Positions 22,871-36,054 are shown, counted from the stretch's first letter. The stretch: 64,000 bases of DNA from Avena insularis (GCA_023614405.1 CM042693.1:339123527-339187526), one strand, 5' to 3'. Numbers and translations are program-made. The notes: a model not told the origin generated them from the sequence alone.

Positions 22871-24116
22871 TGATGGTGCGTGGAAGCTTTGTTGGGAGAC
22901 CCCAAGAGGGAGGTATGATGAACACAACAACAAGTTTCCCTTAGTAAGAAACCAAGGTTATCGAACCAGTAGAAGGAAGGAAACGACTCAAAGGTGTTGC
23001 TAGCAACTTGGAAACCTGCACAACACAAACTCAATACTTTGCCCCAATGAACAGTGAGGTTGTCAATCTCACCGGTTTGCTGAGAACAAAGGATTAACTG
23101 TATAGTGTGGAAAGTAATAGTGGTTTGCAAAAAGTAAACAGTAACAATGGAAGATGTATCAATGGTAAAGATTGGACGGGGGTCCATATTTCACTAGAGG
23201 TGCTCTCCTTAAGATAAACAAACATGGCATGCTGGGTAAACAAATTACATGGAGGCGATTGAGAGCATAACAATGCAATACTAGCCATTCATGATCCTAT
23301 GAGATTCGATTGGGCAATACAACAAGATACATAGACCGCCATCCAACTGCATCTATGACTAGTAATCCACCTTTAGGTTATCATCTGAACCCCCTCCAGT
23401 ATTAAGTTGCAAGCAACAGATAACTACTTTAAGCAAAGTGTGTAAGATAAACAATCCACTTGTTCCATGAACAAGAGACCTTTGTTTTCTCCCTAGTGGA
23501 AACAACACATCTACAACCTTAGAGATTTCTGTCACTTACCTTATATTAAATAGAGACATGAACCCACTATCGAGCATAAATATCCCCTCTTGGAGTCACT
23601 AGCATCTAATTGGCCAAGATAGCTACTAGAAACAGAGAGCATGCAAGATCACAAACAACACATACATGATAGAATCAATAAGACAAAACCATTAATCAAT
23701 CTGACATAGTAACCTCAATATCCATCGGATACCCGCAAACACAACATGCATGATTACAAATAGATGATCTTGATCATGAACGGAGCTCACAAGATCTAAA
23801 CATGGTAGCACAAAGGAGGAGATACAACCATCTAGCTACTACATGGACCCGTAGTCCAAGGTGGAACTACTCACACTACATACCGGGGGCTGGCATGATG
23901 AAGAAGAAGGCCTCCGGGATGATCTCCCCTCTGGCAGGGTGCCGGGAAGAGCTTCAAATCCCCCCGATATAGGGACGATGGTGGCGGCGGCTACAGACAG
24001 TTTCGTGGAATATTGATCGGGTACTTTAGGGTTTTTGCATCGGGGGGGTCTATATAGGCGAAGAGGCGGCAGGCGGCAGCATAGATCCCTTAGAAGCTAC
24101 GGTTAGCCAGTCGGTG
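22871..24116 (-). repeat. Gypsy-2 3' LTR, outer segment (1246 bp)
   Basis: Read on the minus strand this is the LTR without its first roughly 300 bases. It begins on the plus strand with 'tgatggtgcgtgg', the reversed LTR end, as at 45628. The missing start is found at 32152-32431 on the other side of Gypsy-1. Confidence 0.75.
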
Positions 24117-25670
24117 TGCCCACGCTGGAAACATAACTATAATTTTTGATGCTCCATGCTAGTTTAGTATCTACTTTGCTTTACTAGTCCACACTTTGAG
24201 GTGCTTTTTACATGTTTTATGGTACTAACCTATTAACAAGTTACAATGATGCGGATGCTGTTTACGCTCTTTTTGGTTTCAGAAAAGTTAGTAAAGAAAT
24301 ATTCTCGGAATTGGACAGGACAAACGTCAAAGTCAATTACTTCTCGTGAGGAACAAGAAGTCCAGAGGAGAGCCGGAGGGGCCGGCCAGGGGGGCCAGAC
24401 CCACCCCAGGCGCGGGGGCAGGTGGGCCTGTGCCTGGCCAGGGTTTGACGGCCCTAGTCGCCTCTCGGTCTCACCCCTTCGCCTATAAGAATCCCTCGAT
24501 GCAGAAACCCTGAGTACCCGATCAAAAATCCACGAAACCGACTGTAGCCGCCGCCACCATTGTCCCTAGATCGGGGGATTTGAAGTTCTTCCCGGCACCC
24601 TGCCAGAGGGGAGATCATACCAAAGGCCTTCTCTCCGGTATGATTCGTGAGTAGTTCCACCTTGGACTATGGGTCCATGTAGTAGCTAGATGGTTGTATC
24701 TCCTCCTTTGTGCTTTCATGTATAGATCTTGTGAGCTCCATTCATGATCAAGATCTAATATATTTGTAATCATGCATGTTGTGTTTACGGGGATCCGATG
24801 GATATTGAGACTATTATGTTGGTTTGATTAATGGTTTTATCTTTATGATTTTATCATGTCTGTATTGTTTGTGATCTTGCATGCTCTCCGTTGTTAGTAG
24901 CTATCTTGGCCAAGTAGTTGCTAGTGACTCCAAGAGGGAGTATTTATGCTCGATAGTGGGTTCATGCCTCTAGTTTCCAAGGGAAGTGACAATAATCTCT
25001 TCGGTTGTAGATGTGCTATTGCTACTAGGGAGAAAACAATGGTCTCTTGTTCATGGAACATGTGGACTGTTTACCTTACACACTTTTCTTAAAGCAGTTG
25101 TCTATTGCTTGTAACTTAATACTGGAGGGGGTTCGGATGATAACCTGAAGGTGGACTTCTAGTCATAGATGCAGTTGGATGACGGTCTATGTATATTGTT
25201 GTATTGCCCAATCAACCTCATAGGATCTTTTTGGCTAGTAATTGCATTGTTATGCCTTGCTCAGTTCCTGTCAATTGCCCCGCTGTAATTTATTTACCCT
25301 TCATGCCATGTTGTTTATCTAAGGAGAGCACCTCTAGTGAAATATGGATCCCGGTCCAATCTTTACCATTGATACATCTTCCACTATTACTTGTTTACTT
25401 GCTGCAAACCATTACCTTCCACACCATACGTTTAATCCTTTGTTACAGCAAACCGGTGAGCTTGACAACCTTACTGATTCGTTGGGGCAAAGTCTTGAGT
25501 TTGTGTTGTGCAGGTCTCCATGTTGCCAACAACATCTTTGAGACGTTTCCTTCCTCCTTCAGGTTCGATAACCTTGTTCTCTACTAAGGGAAACTTGTTG
25601 CTGTGCTCATCACACCTTGCTCTTGGGGTTCCAACGAAGTGTCCCACGTCAACACTAGGTGCACGCATCA
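24117..25670 (+). repeat. Gypsy-1 5' LTR
   Basis: It is 1554 bases long, ending GCACGCATCA. The first dozen bases have decayed relative to the 3' LTR. Compared with the 3' LTR, scattered substitutions are visible throughout. Confidence 0.8.
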
Positions 25671-25677
25671 ATATTTC

Positions 25678-25695
25678 TGGCGCCGTTGCCGGGGA
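25678..25695 (+). promoter_or_regulatory. Gypsy-1 primer-binding site (tRNA-Asp type)
   Basis: tggcgccgttgccgggga, eight bases after the LTR end, is complementary to the 3' end of plant tRNA-Asp. This is the common primer for this Triticeae Gypsy group. Confidence 0.85.
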
Positions 25696-25911
25696 GGCTA
25701 AGGACGTGTTCACTAGGGGAGTCCTTCACTTCCTTTCTCTTTACTTTGTTTTTAGTTTGCTTTGCTATTTTTGTTTGGTTTTGTTTGCCTCTTTTCAAAA
25801 AACCGAAAAAAACATTAGTCTAGTTTGGTTTGTTTGCCTTATTCAAAAACACAAAAAATAGTTCCTGCTCTAGTTGCTGTTGTTGTTTTTGGCTTGCCCA
25901 CCTTTGCCAAA

Positions 25912-27868
25912 ATGAACTCTGCTGAGAACACCAAGTTGTGTGACTTCACTAGCACCAACAACAATGATTTCCTAAGCACTCCTATTGATCCACCTGCTCT
26001 TGATGCTATCTTTTATGAAATTAAGCCTACTTTGTTGAATCTTGTGATGAGAGAGCAATTTTCTGGTGCTGGTTCTGATGATCCTGCTGCCCATATTAAT
26101 AGCTTTGTTGAACTTTGTGAGATGCAAAAGTATAAGGATGTAGATGGAGATATTATTAAGCTCAGACTTTTTCCTTTCTCCTTGAGGGGAAAAGCTAAAG
26201 AATGGTTGTTATTTTTGCCTAAAAATAGTATTGATTCTTGGACTAAGTGCAAAGATGCTTTTATTGGAAAGTACTATCCTCCTGCTAAGATTATTGCTAT
26301 GAGAAGTGACATTATGAAATTTAAACAGCTTGATAGTGAACATGTTGCTCCTGCTTGGGAAAGAATGAAATATTTGGTTAAAAATTGTCCTACTCATGGA
26401 GTCACTGCTTGGATGATTATCCAAACTTTTTATGCAGGTTTGAACTTCTCCTCAAGAAAACTGTTGGATTCTGCTGCTGGAGGTACTTTTATGGGACTCA
26501 CCTTGGGTGCTGCAACAAGGCTCCTTGATAATATGATGGTTAACTACTCTGAATGGCATGTTGAGAGAGCTCCACATGGTAAGAAGGTAAATTCTGTTGA
26601 GGAAACTTCCTCTTTGAGTGAAAAGATTGATGTTATTATGGCTATGCTTGTTAATGGGAAAGCTCCTCTAAATCCTAATAGTGTTCCCTTAGCCTCTTTG
26701 GTTGCAAGAAGATCAAGTTGACGTGAACTTCATTAGAAACAATAATTTTAACAACAATGCCTATAGGAATAATTTTGGTAGCAACAACAATTATAGGCCT
26801 TATCCTCCTAATAATGGAAACTCCTATGGAAGCTCTTACAATAATGCTAGAAGTGCCCCCTCTGAACTTGAAGTAATGCTCAAGGACTTTATTAGTAAAA
26901 AAACCACTTTCAATAAGACTATAGAGGAAAAACTTTTAACTGTTGAGAAAAATATATCCTCTTTGTCTGAAGCTCAAACTTTCTTGGTTAATAAAATGGC
27001 TACTAAACCTGAAACTATGGAAAACACATTTGCTACTGCTCATGCCATACAAGTTACTATTGATGAAAATGTTAGGTTGTTAGCTCAACTTCATGCTAGG
27101 TGGGAAAGGGAAGCTGAAATTGATAGAAACAATAGTGTGTGCACTATCACCACTAAACCACAAGTAGCCCCTATTCCTCCTCCTACTATGCCTAAGCCTA
27201 GTGAGCCTACCACTAGTGATGCTAAGTTTGACTTTGATATTGATAGTTGCAATATTTGTGAAGTGATTATGTTCTTGCAAAAGCTTGCTAGAAGTCCTGA
27301 TGCTAGTGATACGCATGTTGCCTTTACCAAACACATTACATATGCTCTTGTTAAGATTAAGGAAGAGAAGCTAAAACACAAAGCTTCTATTCCTAGGAAA
27401 GTAGAAGATAGTTGGGAACCCATTATTAATATGCAAGTGAATGACTTTGATCTCAAAGCTTCATGTGATCTTGGTTCTAGTGTCTCTATTATGCCTAGGA
27501 CGATTTATGAAATGCTTGATTTGCCACCTTTGGAAGATTGTTAATTAAATGTCCCACTCAATGATAATGCTAAGAAGAAACTCATGGGGAGTATTAATGA
27601 TGTTCTCATTATGGTTAACAATGCTTATGTCCATGTTGATTTCTATGTTTTGGATGTTGAATACAATGCTTTTTGTCCTATTACTTTAGGAAGACCTTTT
27701 CTTAGAACAGTTGGTGCCATCATTGATATGAAAGAAGGCACCATCAAATATCATTTTCCATTCAAGAAAGGTATTGAACACTTCCCTATGAGGAGAGAGA
27801 AGTTTATTTTTGCTCCTCCTTTGAAAGCAAGGTTTGATGTTAATGCTTCTTCATTTGAAAATACTTGA
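25912..27868 (+). pseudogene. Gypsy-1 gag-protease polyprotein, broken
   Basis: The start MNSAENTKLCDFTS is the same as in Gypsy-2. The gag domain holds LRLFPFSLRGKAKEWL and W..CKDAFIGKYYPP, typical of the plant retrotransposon gag domain. An Asn/Tyr-rich stretch follows in place of a CCHC zinc knuckle. The protease part has CDLGSSVSIMPRTIYEML and PITLGRPFLRT. Two lesions break it: a 2-base loss near 26704, shifting frame 1 to frame 2, and TAT to TAA at 27542-27544. The rest stays open to 27868 (NASSFENT end). Comparison with the nearly intact Gypsy-2 copy makes both lesions clear. No RT or integrase follows. Confidence 0.85.
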
Positions 27869-30598
27869 TTCTTCTTGCTTCTTGCGCCTAACTTAAAGGC
27901 GTTAAAGAAAAGTACTTGTTGGGAGATAACCCAAGAGTTTTCTTGAGTCTTAGAAGTTATTAATACTGTAATGACCTCTCCTTATCCTTTTTTTTTGCTT
28001 TTTGTGCCAAGAATAACCTCTAATGAGAGGGAAGTAATATTTGGAGAGTTGCTGTCCCAAAACAGATTTCTGTCCTCCACCAAAAAAATCGTGAGGAGGA
28101 TCTGTAACTCGGATTGAGCTCAAAATTTATGAATAAATCCCCTAGTATGTTGGCTAACTTTAGTTAGTTCAACACTTTTTGATTTGAGCAACAGAAGATG
28201 TTCAAAAAAAATCGTTTCTACCTGCTGGTCTGTTTTGACAGATTTCTGCCATTATTTGCATTTGCTTCTTATTGATTCCTTTTTGAGCTCTCTTCAGGTA
28301 AATTGAGTTTATTTTAAGGAGTTACTATAGTAGCTTATATTTTTAGTGAAAAGCCTTGTTGTTCCAAAGGTTTGCCAGTGGTCTAATATCTTTTGAATAA
28401 GCTAATATTTCTAATGAAGATTGTGTGAAGTTTTGTATGAAGGAAAAATTTCAGGTGTAGAGAGAGAATGATGCAATGAGATGAAGAATGGACAAAAGCT
28501 TAAGCTTGGGGATGCCACTATGGTGTCACCCCAAGAAATATCCAAGAGGTATAAGCGTCAAAGCTTGGGGATGCCTGAGGTATCCCCTTCTTCATCAATA
28601 AAAAGCCCAAGTCTGTCTAGACACTTCATTTTCATTGTTTCATGCACGGTTGTGTTGTTCTTAGAGCGTCTTAGTTTTCGTTTGCTTTGCTTAGTTTGTT
28701 TAGTTTGCTTTAGTAGTTTGGACCCCCGTTCTCGCTGTGTTGTTTTGCAAATAAGTTTGCTTGGTGTTTGCAAAAGAGTAGTAAGTTCTTGCTTGAAGTG
28801 CAAGAGGAGCTTGCATTGACTGTGACTTAGACTTTAGCATGACATGCTAGGTGTTGTTTTTGTATTATGCTTAGTGATTATTGTTGTAGCATGTTTTGTT
28901 CCAAACAATTGGGATTGCTTAGTGTGCCTTGAAGAAATTATGCGTTGTTTTAGCATGCAAAAACATAGTATTGTGGTATTCTCCTTTGATGTTTTGCTTG
29001 GGTTGACTTGGCACATGCTCACACCATGTTATGACTATGACAAGTCACCATTAGCCTCTATGATCATTTTGTCCTTGTAGTACCACTCTTTGCTTTGATT
29101 AGTTTGCTTTGTTGCATTGCATAATTATGGCCATTATTGCTCTCTTATTTGGTTGCTCCCAGTCTTTTGCTAGCCTTCGCTTGTATGAGTAAGTTCTACT
29201 CATGCCTCCAACTCCCAAGAAACCAAGTTATTTCAAAGTGTCCACTATAAACTCCTATGCATGGTGTGTTACACCATTCCAAGTATATTCTTGTTTTCAA
29301 CTATCTTCCAATTAAAAACTATTTTGTTATGTGAAAACTTAGTGATTAAAGCCCTCACAAACTTGATGGCACACTTTATTCTTTGCCCCTAATAAACTTG
29401 AACCATTGTGACAACTTTGTTGTATATGCTTGCACTTATAAGTTGGAATTAGTGGAACCATGCTGTCACGGGGAACGTTTTCAACATTGCACTTGTACCT
29501 TGTTGTACTCAGTTGATATCATGTTCTTTTGACTATGGATGTCACCGGTGTGAAATAAAGAGGGAACTTGTAAGTCCATGGAGTTTGTATCCTGTGTTAG
29601 AGAAACGCCTGGGCCGCTAGCCTAAGCCATGCCTAATCATGATGGAAACTTGCAGCATCACCATAGTGACATCTATGAAGCATTCTTCTTATAAAAAGGA
29701 CATATTGAGAAAAGAGGAAAGAGAGAAAAAAGCACCATATTCCCATGGTACATAAGAAGAATTGCTGAGATGCTCATTGTCTGCTTGCCTTGTCATTTTG
29801 GTTATGGGAAAGCTCCTATACCATGTGCAAGGGGTACCCTATTGGCGGTTCTCAATGATATGCAAATACTTACAGTGACAAGAACTTACCTGGACCCAAA
29901 GTTGAGTATGCATGAGGTGTGGCCCTCGTATTCAAGGGGCATGAGATTGCCAACTTATACTTCGTCAAGCATATACTCCAGCTTTGCCACTTTAACCTTA
30001 ACCACTTCAAGATGCTTATGATAGGGGCAATGAGGGCTGAAAGCTAACTAATACCATAATTTTTGGAAGATCTTTTTGGAACTTGTAATCCCTGCTTCCT
30101 TTACAAAAAGGCCTTTCTTCCACCATTATTGAGTCTCCACCTTCTACCTTTAGGCACCATTAAGAGAGCATAGTTGTCATTCTGTGTGCAGTGTTCCAAA
30201 GCTTATTAATTGATGCATATTGTGTTATTACTTGTTCTTGTGCTACTTGTTTCTAGTCACCCTTGTGAACTTTGCAGATGTCCTATGCATCTATATTGCT
30301 ATACCATGAGGAACAAGCTGATTGCCACTATGCTATGTTTTCTGCATGTGAAACAAACAAACATTTTTCAATGCATATTATTCATGATATTTGTTTGTAG
30401 CTTGCCATGTTGCATGCATAGTTACTATGTACTATTGTTAGAACTCTATATTTCATGCACATGTTTAGAGCTCTTTGATCCCAGCTTTTAATGCTTGCAA
30501 ATGGTTGGATCTTTATTGTGAGGGTGCATATCACCTCAAAAATTATTCTTTTATCACTTACATACTCGAGGACGAACAGGAGTTCAGCTTGGGGATGC
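27869..30598 (+). other. Gypsy-1 non-coding 3' internal region and polypurine tract
   Basis: These 2.7 kb between the protease and the 3' LTR contain no pol domain in any frame. Landmarks such as 'gttgggagataacccaagag', 'cttggggatgcc' (twice near 28505-28570), and 'cttgttcttgtgctacttg' recur in inverted orientation in Gypsy-2 (40692-43492). The last bases, 'aggagttcagcttgggga' and tgc, are the polypurine area in front of the 3' LTR. Confidence 0.75.
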
Positions 30599-32151
30599 TG
30601 ATACGTTGGAAACGTATCTATAATTTTTGATGCTCCATGTTTGTTTAGTATCTACTTTGCTTTACTTGTCCACACTTTGAGGTGCTTTTTACATGTTTTC
30701 TAATACTAACCTATTAACAAGTTGCAACAGTGCCAAATGCCTGCTTTCTGCTGTTTTTGGTTTCAGAAAAGTTAGTAAAGAAATATTCTCGGAATTGTAC
30801 GGGGCAAACGTCAAAGTCAATTTTCCGTGGGGAACAAGAAGTCTAGAGGAGAGCCGGAGGGGCCGGCCAGGGGGGCCAGACCCACCCCAGACGCGGGGGC
30901 GGGTAGGCCCGCGCCTAGCTAGGGTTTGGCGGCCCCGGTCGCCTCCCGGTCTTGCCCCTTCGCCTATAAGAAGCCCCCGATGCAGAAACCCTAAGTACCC
31001 GATCAGAAATCCATGAAACCGTCTGTAGCCGCCGCCACCATCGTCCCTAGATCGGGGGATCTGAAGTTCTTTCCGGCACCCTGCCAGAGGGGAGATCATA
31101 CCGGAGGCCTTCTCTCCGGTATGATTCGTGAGTAGTTCCACCTTGGACTATGGGTCCATGTAGTAGCTAGATGGTTGTATCTCCTCCTTTGTGCTTTCAT
31201 GTATAGATCTTGTGAGCTCCGTTCATGATCAAGATCTAATCTATTTGTAATCATGCATGTTGTGTTTGCGGGGATCCGATGGATATTGAGATTATTATGT
31301 TGGTTTGATTTATGGTTTTATCTTTATGGTTCTATCATGTCTGTGTTGTTTGTGATCTTTCATGCTCCCCGTTGTTAGTAGTTATCTTGGCCAAGTAGTT
31401 GCTAGTGACTCCAAGAGGGAGTATTTATGCTCGATAGTGGGTTCATGCCTCTAGTTTCCAAGGGAAGTGACAATAATCTCTTCGGTTGTAGATGTGTTGT
31501 TGCTACTAGGGAGAAAACAACGGTCTCTTGTTCATGGAACATGTGGACTGTTTACCTTACACACTTTGCTTAAAGCAGTTGTCTATTGCTTGCAACTTAA
31601 TACTGGAGGGGGTTCAGATGATAACCTGAAGGTGGACTTCTAGTCATAGATGCAGTTGGATGACGATATATGTATATTGTTGTATTGCCCAATCAACCTC
31701 ATAGGATCTTTTTGGATAGTAATTGCATTGTTATGCCTTGCTCAGTTTCTGTCAATTGCCCCGCTGTAATTTGTTTACCCTTCATGCCATGTTGTTTATC
31801 TAAGGGGAGCACCTCTAGTGAACTATGGACCCCGGTCCAATCTTTACCATTGATATATCTTCCACTGTTACTTGTTTACTTGCTGCAAACCATTACCTTC
31901 CACACCATACGTTTAATCCTTTATTACAGCAAACCGGTGAGCTTGACAACCTCACTGATTCGTTGGGGCAAAGTCTTGAGTTTGTGTTGTGCGGGTCTCC
32001 ACGTTGACAGCAACACCTTTGAGACGTTTCCTTCCTCCCTCAGGTTCGATAACCTCGGTCTCTACTGAGGGAAACTTGCTGCTGTGCTCATCACACCTTG
32101 CTCTTGGGGTTCCAAAAAAGTGTCGCACATCAACACTGGGTGCACGCATCA
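30599..32151 (+). repeat. Gypsy-1 3' LTR
   Basis: It is 1553 bases, TGATACGTTGGAAACGTATC through TGCACGCATCA. The start itself contains a perfect inverted repeat (GATACGTT...AACGTATC), which is characteristic of this LTR family. Confidence 0.85.
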
Positions 32152-32431
32152 GCCCCCTAGTGTCTCCCCTCCGTCTCGTATTCAGGCTTCGTGTTTCCCA
32201 CGGTAAAATATTGACTTTTGCTTTTGTCCCATCCAATTCCAAGAATATTGATTTTCTGCCTTTCTGGAACCAAAAACAGAAGAAAACATGCAACTGGCAC
32301 TGTGGCATCTTGTTAATAGGTTAGTACGAGAAAACATATAAAAACACCTCAAAGTGTAGACAAAGCAAAGCAAAGTAGACACTAAACAAGCATGGGACAA
32401 CAAAAATTATAGATACGTTTCCAACGTATCA
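32152..32431 (-). repeat. Gypsy-2 3' LTR, inner segment (first 280 bases of the LTR)
   Basis: On the minus strand it reads TGATACGTTGGAAACGTATC and onward to the GC-rich zone, then meets the end of Gypsy-1 at 32151. With 22871-24116 it makes one LTR of about 1526 bases. Confidence 0.75.
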
Positions 32432-32433
32432 AG
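32429..32433. repeat. Copia-A target-site duplication, left copy (TCAAG)
   Basis: tcaag directly precedes the Copia-A LTR and is repeated at 40687-40691. The site covers the last three bases of the reversed Gypsy-2 LTR end and the first two of its internal region. Confidence 0.9.
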
Positions 32434-34076
32434 TGTAGGGTTCGCAGCATAGAAAACAAAATTTTTCCTACGATGGGAACTACGTACCAAGATCTATCTA
32501 CTAGATACAAACAACGGGCGGATGTATATCCGTAGAGAACATACCATTGAAGACCGACAAAGCTTAACGAGTTCAACTCGTGGTTGATGTAGACGATCTC
32601 TTGCCGATCTCAAGATCGAGAGGAAGTCCTAGCGCCGCAAATCAGCAGCGCATCCGTGCTCGCACACACGTTCGAGGCACCGAGCAACCTCCGCCTCCTC
32701 GCTCTAGCGATGCAGCGGAAGCACAACTCTTTCTTGCCGAATAGTCACCGGGAACATGTATCTCGCTAGTCCGAGACCATGGGGGATAAATTCTAGAGGG
32801 GGAGAGAGATCCTTCACGAGGAGGTGTGAGAGACAAGTGAGGAGGGGGGCTCCTTTTATAGGAGGAGGGGGGCACCCAAGGGGGTGGCCGCCATGGGGCT
32901 GCCCCCTCCTTCATTCATGTGGGTGGACACTCCACTCACAAAATGCCCTTTAAATTTCCTCCACTCAAAAGTCCACTCAAATTCCCATTAAATTTCCACC
33001 AAATTTAATGCAAACTCTCATTAAATAAAACTCTTTTATTTAATTCAGAATTTTGTCAATTACTTTAATGACAAACATTCACAAATAACCCCTTGCTAGA
33101 ATTCCATTTCACATGCATAACCACTTTATGCAATTTCACCCGAAAACCTGTTTCGGTATCTAGTGAAATAAATTCCTGTGCTTGTTTATTCTTTTGGCAT
33201 GAAACCTTTGCTCCCGTTGGATGTCGGTGTCTCTTAAGTGTGTCACCCTACGGTTCGTGAATAATGCGGACATGATCGAGACCCTTCTCGGATCAATAAT
33301 CAGAAGCGGGATCTGGAGACCCATACTGACTCCCACACATTCAACGATGACTTTCTTGTGATCGTCGGAACCTTTTACGCTAGTATCTTAATCTCTTTGT
33401 TTCACGATATATTACATGTACGATATTCGATCATCGGTATCTCCATACCTAGTTTGATCTCGTTACTGACATGCACTCTTTTCTCGTTCCCGTGATATAA
33501 CATTCTAGTGATCAAATCACTTGCTTGCAAGCTAATCAATATGATATCACCGAGAGGGCCCAGAGTATATCTATCCGTCATCGGGATGAACAAATTCCAC
33601 TCTCGATCCATGAGCCTCAACATAACACTTTATTAGTTCTGAATCCATCTTTATAATCACCCTGTTACGGTGTGACATTTGATGTTACCAAGAAACTCTT
33701 CCGGTGTTAGTGATTGACATGATCTCATGGTCTAAGGATTAGGATCACTTCGTAAGTTGTTATAGCAATATAAACTCAATGACTTTGATCGTAATGCTAT
33801 ACTTCGGATGAATGTTCATCACACCATTACACTAATGTTGTGATCCCGTTATTAACAACATCCAATGTCCATGATCAGGAAACCTTGATCATCTTGTTAA
33901 TCAACGAGCTAGTTTATGAGAGAGGCATAACTAGGAACTTTCTGTTTGTTTATTAAACACACATGTATTAACGTTTCCGTATTAATACAATTATATCATG
34001 CAAAATAAACATCTATCATATACTTGGAATACACATAATAAACACTTTATTATTGCCTCTCGGGCATATTCCTTGA
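32434..34076 (-). repeat. Copia-A 3' LTR
   Basis: It is 1643 bases; on the plus strand tgtagggttcgcagc through gcatattccttga. Its inner end has TC..., not TG, on the minus strand (against TGAAGGGAATATGCCC in the other LTR), a small terminal change. Confidence 0.9.
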
Positions 34077-34087
34077 TCTCCCACTTG
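34077..34087 (-). promoter_or_regulatory. Copia-A polypurine tract
   Basis: CAAGTGGGAGA on the minus strand, immediately before the 3' LTR, is the standard plus-strand primer of this Copia group. Confidence 0.85.
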
Positions 34088-34211
34088 CACTAGAGACAAT
34101 AATCTAGTTACATAGTGATAAATCTAACACCCATTGAGTTACGGTGTTGATCATGTTTTTCTCTAGGGAGAGTTTTAGTCAACGGATCTATATTGAGATC
34201 CGTATGTACTT

Positions 34212-35650
34212 CTAAATCTTTATATCTCCATCCTTGACATGCTCGCGGATGGAGTGAAACCGGCGCTTAATATGCTTGGAATGCTTGTGAGACCTTGGCT
34301 CTTTGGCATTGGCAATGGCACCATTGTTGTCACAATAGATCACCATTGGGTCCAACGCGTTTGCCACCACTCCTAGTTCGGATATGAACTCCTTCATCCA
34401 AATCGCTTCTGAGCGCTTCAAGCGAGAACATATTCGGCCTCCGTTGTTGATCCTGCTACCACAGGTTGTTTGGAGCTCCTCCAACTAACCGCTCCGCCAT
34501 TCATGAGAAATATGTATCCGGATTGAGACTTAGAGTCATCCGGATCGGTGTCAAAGCTAGCGTCAACATAACACTTAGCAACGAGCTCTTCTTCACCTCC
34601 ATATACAAGAAACATATCCTTAGTTCTTCGTAAGTACTTAAGGATATTCTTGACCGCTATCTAGTGTTCCGATCCTGGATCCCATTGGTACCTACTAGTC
34701 AAACTAATAGCATGTGCCACATCCGGTCTTGTACATAGCATGGCATACATTATAGAGCCTATGGCTGAAGCATAGGGGACTTTGTCCATTATCTCTCTTT
34801 CTTCCGCCGAAGCCGGACTTTGAGTCTTACTCAATGTCTTGCCTTGCAACATAGGTAAGAACCCCTTCTTACTTCCGTCCATTTTAAACTTCTTTAAAAT
34901 CTTATCAAGGCATGTACTTTGCGATAGCCCTATTAGGCGCCTAGATCTATCTCTATAGATCTTTATGCCTAATATGTATGACGCTTCACCTAGGTCCTTC
35001 ATTGAAAATTTGCTGTTTAGATAACTTTTAACACTGTTTAAAAGATCTGTATCATTTCCGATCAATAATATGTCATCCACATATAATATCATAAATGCCA
35101 CATTGCTCCCACTCACTTTCTTGTAAATACAAGCTTCTCCATAAGTTTGGACAAATCCAAACTCTTTGATCACCTCATCAAAGCAGAGATTCCAACTTCG
35201 TGATGCTTGCTTCAATCCATAGATGGATCGCTGAAGCTTGCACACCTTGTTAGCATCCTTAGGATCGACAAAACCCTTTGGTTGTATCATATACAACTCT
35301 TCCTCAATATTACCATTGAGAAATGCGGTTTTTACATCCATCTGCCATATCTCATAATCGAAATATGCAGCAATTGCTAACATAATCCTAACTGACTTTA
35401 GCATCGCTATGGGAGAGAATGTCTCATCGTAGTCAACTCCTTGAATTTGTTGAAACCCCTTTGCGACAAGTCGAGCTTTATAGAAGGTCACATTACCATC
35501 AGCATCAGTTTTTCTTTTGAAAATCCATTTGTTCTCCACGGCCTTTCGGTCGTGAGGTAATTCCACCAAGTTCCAAACTTGATTTTCATACATGGATTCC
35601 ATCTCGGATTTCATGGCTTCTAACCATTTGTTGGAATCCGGGCTCATCAT
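34212..35650 (-). pseudogene. Copia-A reverse transcriptase and RNase H
   Basis: The longest piece (35650-34661, 329 aa) contains ENKWIFKRKTDADGNV, the RT start KARLVAKGFQQ, QMDVKTAFLNGNIEEELYM, LQRSIYGLKQASRSWN, and the catalytic ILYVDDILLIGND. It ends at a TAG that replaces the Trp codon after GSEH (34661-34663). RNase H follows as AKCYVDASFDTDPDD...SGYIFL, WRSSKQPVVAGSTTEAEY, then after a frameshift near 34420 as EAIWMKEFISELGV and IYCDNNGAIANA...KHIKRRFH. All motifs of a Copia RT/RNase H are present, but the stop and frameshift block a full product. Confidence 0.92.
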
Positions 35651-36054
35651 CGCTTCTTCATACGCCGCAGGTCATCATTTTCATCAACCATCAAATTCAT
35701 GACAGATTTCCGCAGCTTTCGAGCTGCAGCCCCGCTTGACTGCGAGGTTCGGTAGTACTCTCTTCGAGTTTCATGATCATTATCATTAGTTCCTCTTCAA
35801 TGTGGAGCCAACTCCTAACAACTTCCGGCCAAGGCTACTCGCCATACTTTGAAGAGAAGGTTCAATAACCTCTTCGAGTTCTACCTTCCGACTACTCACA
35901 CCTTTCATGAGAAACTCTTTCTCTAGAAAGGATCCATTCTGGCAACAAAAACCTTGCCCTGATTCTGATAGAAGGAATACCCAATAGTTTCCTTAGGGTA
36001 TCCTATGAAGACGATTTTTCCGCTTTGGGTTCGAGTTTATCCGTTGAAGTTTCT

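Larger units (their letters stand above)
24117..32151 (+). mobile_element. Gypsy-1 LTR retrotransposon (gag-pro only), about 8.0 kb
   Basis: The element is complete: 5' LTR 24117-25670, tRNA-Asp PBS 25678-25695, gag-pro remnant 25912-27868, a 2.7-kb non-coding part, a polypurine segment before 30599, and 3' LTR 30599-32151. The 3' LTR starts TGATACGTTGG; in the 5' LTR this start is damaged ('tgcccacgctggaaac'). The right flank is gccccc and the left flank contains gccc, consistent with a partly eroded GCCCC duplication. The LTR pair is similar, but gag-pro is already broken. Confidence 0.8.

Noticed and set aside
25678..25695. tRNA-like sequence
   Set aside because: Only the 3' tRNA-Asp complement is present as a primer site; there is no cloverleaf, so no tRNA gene is called.
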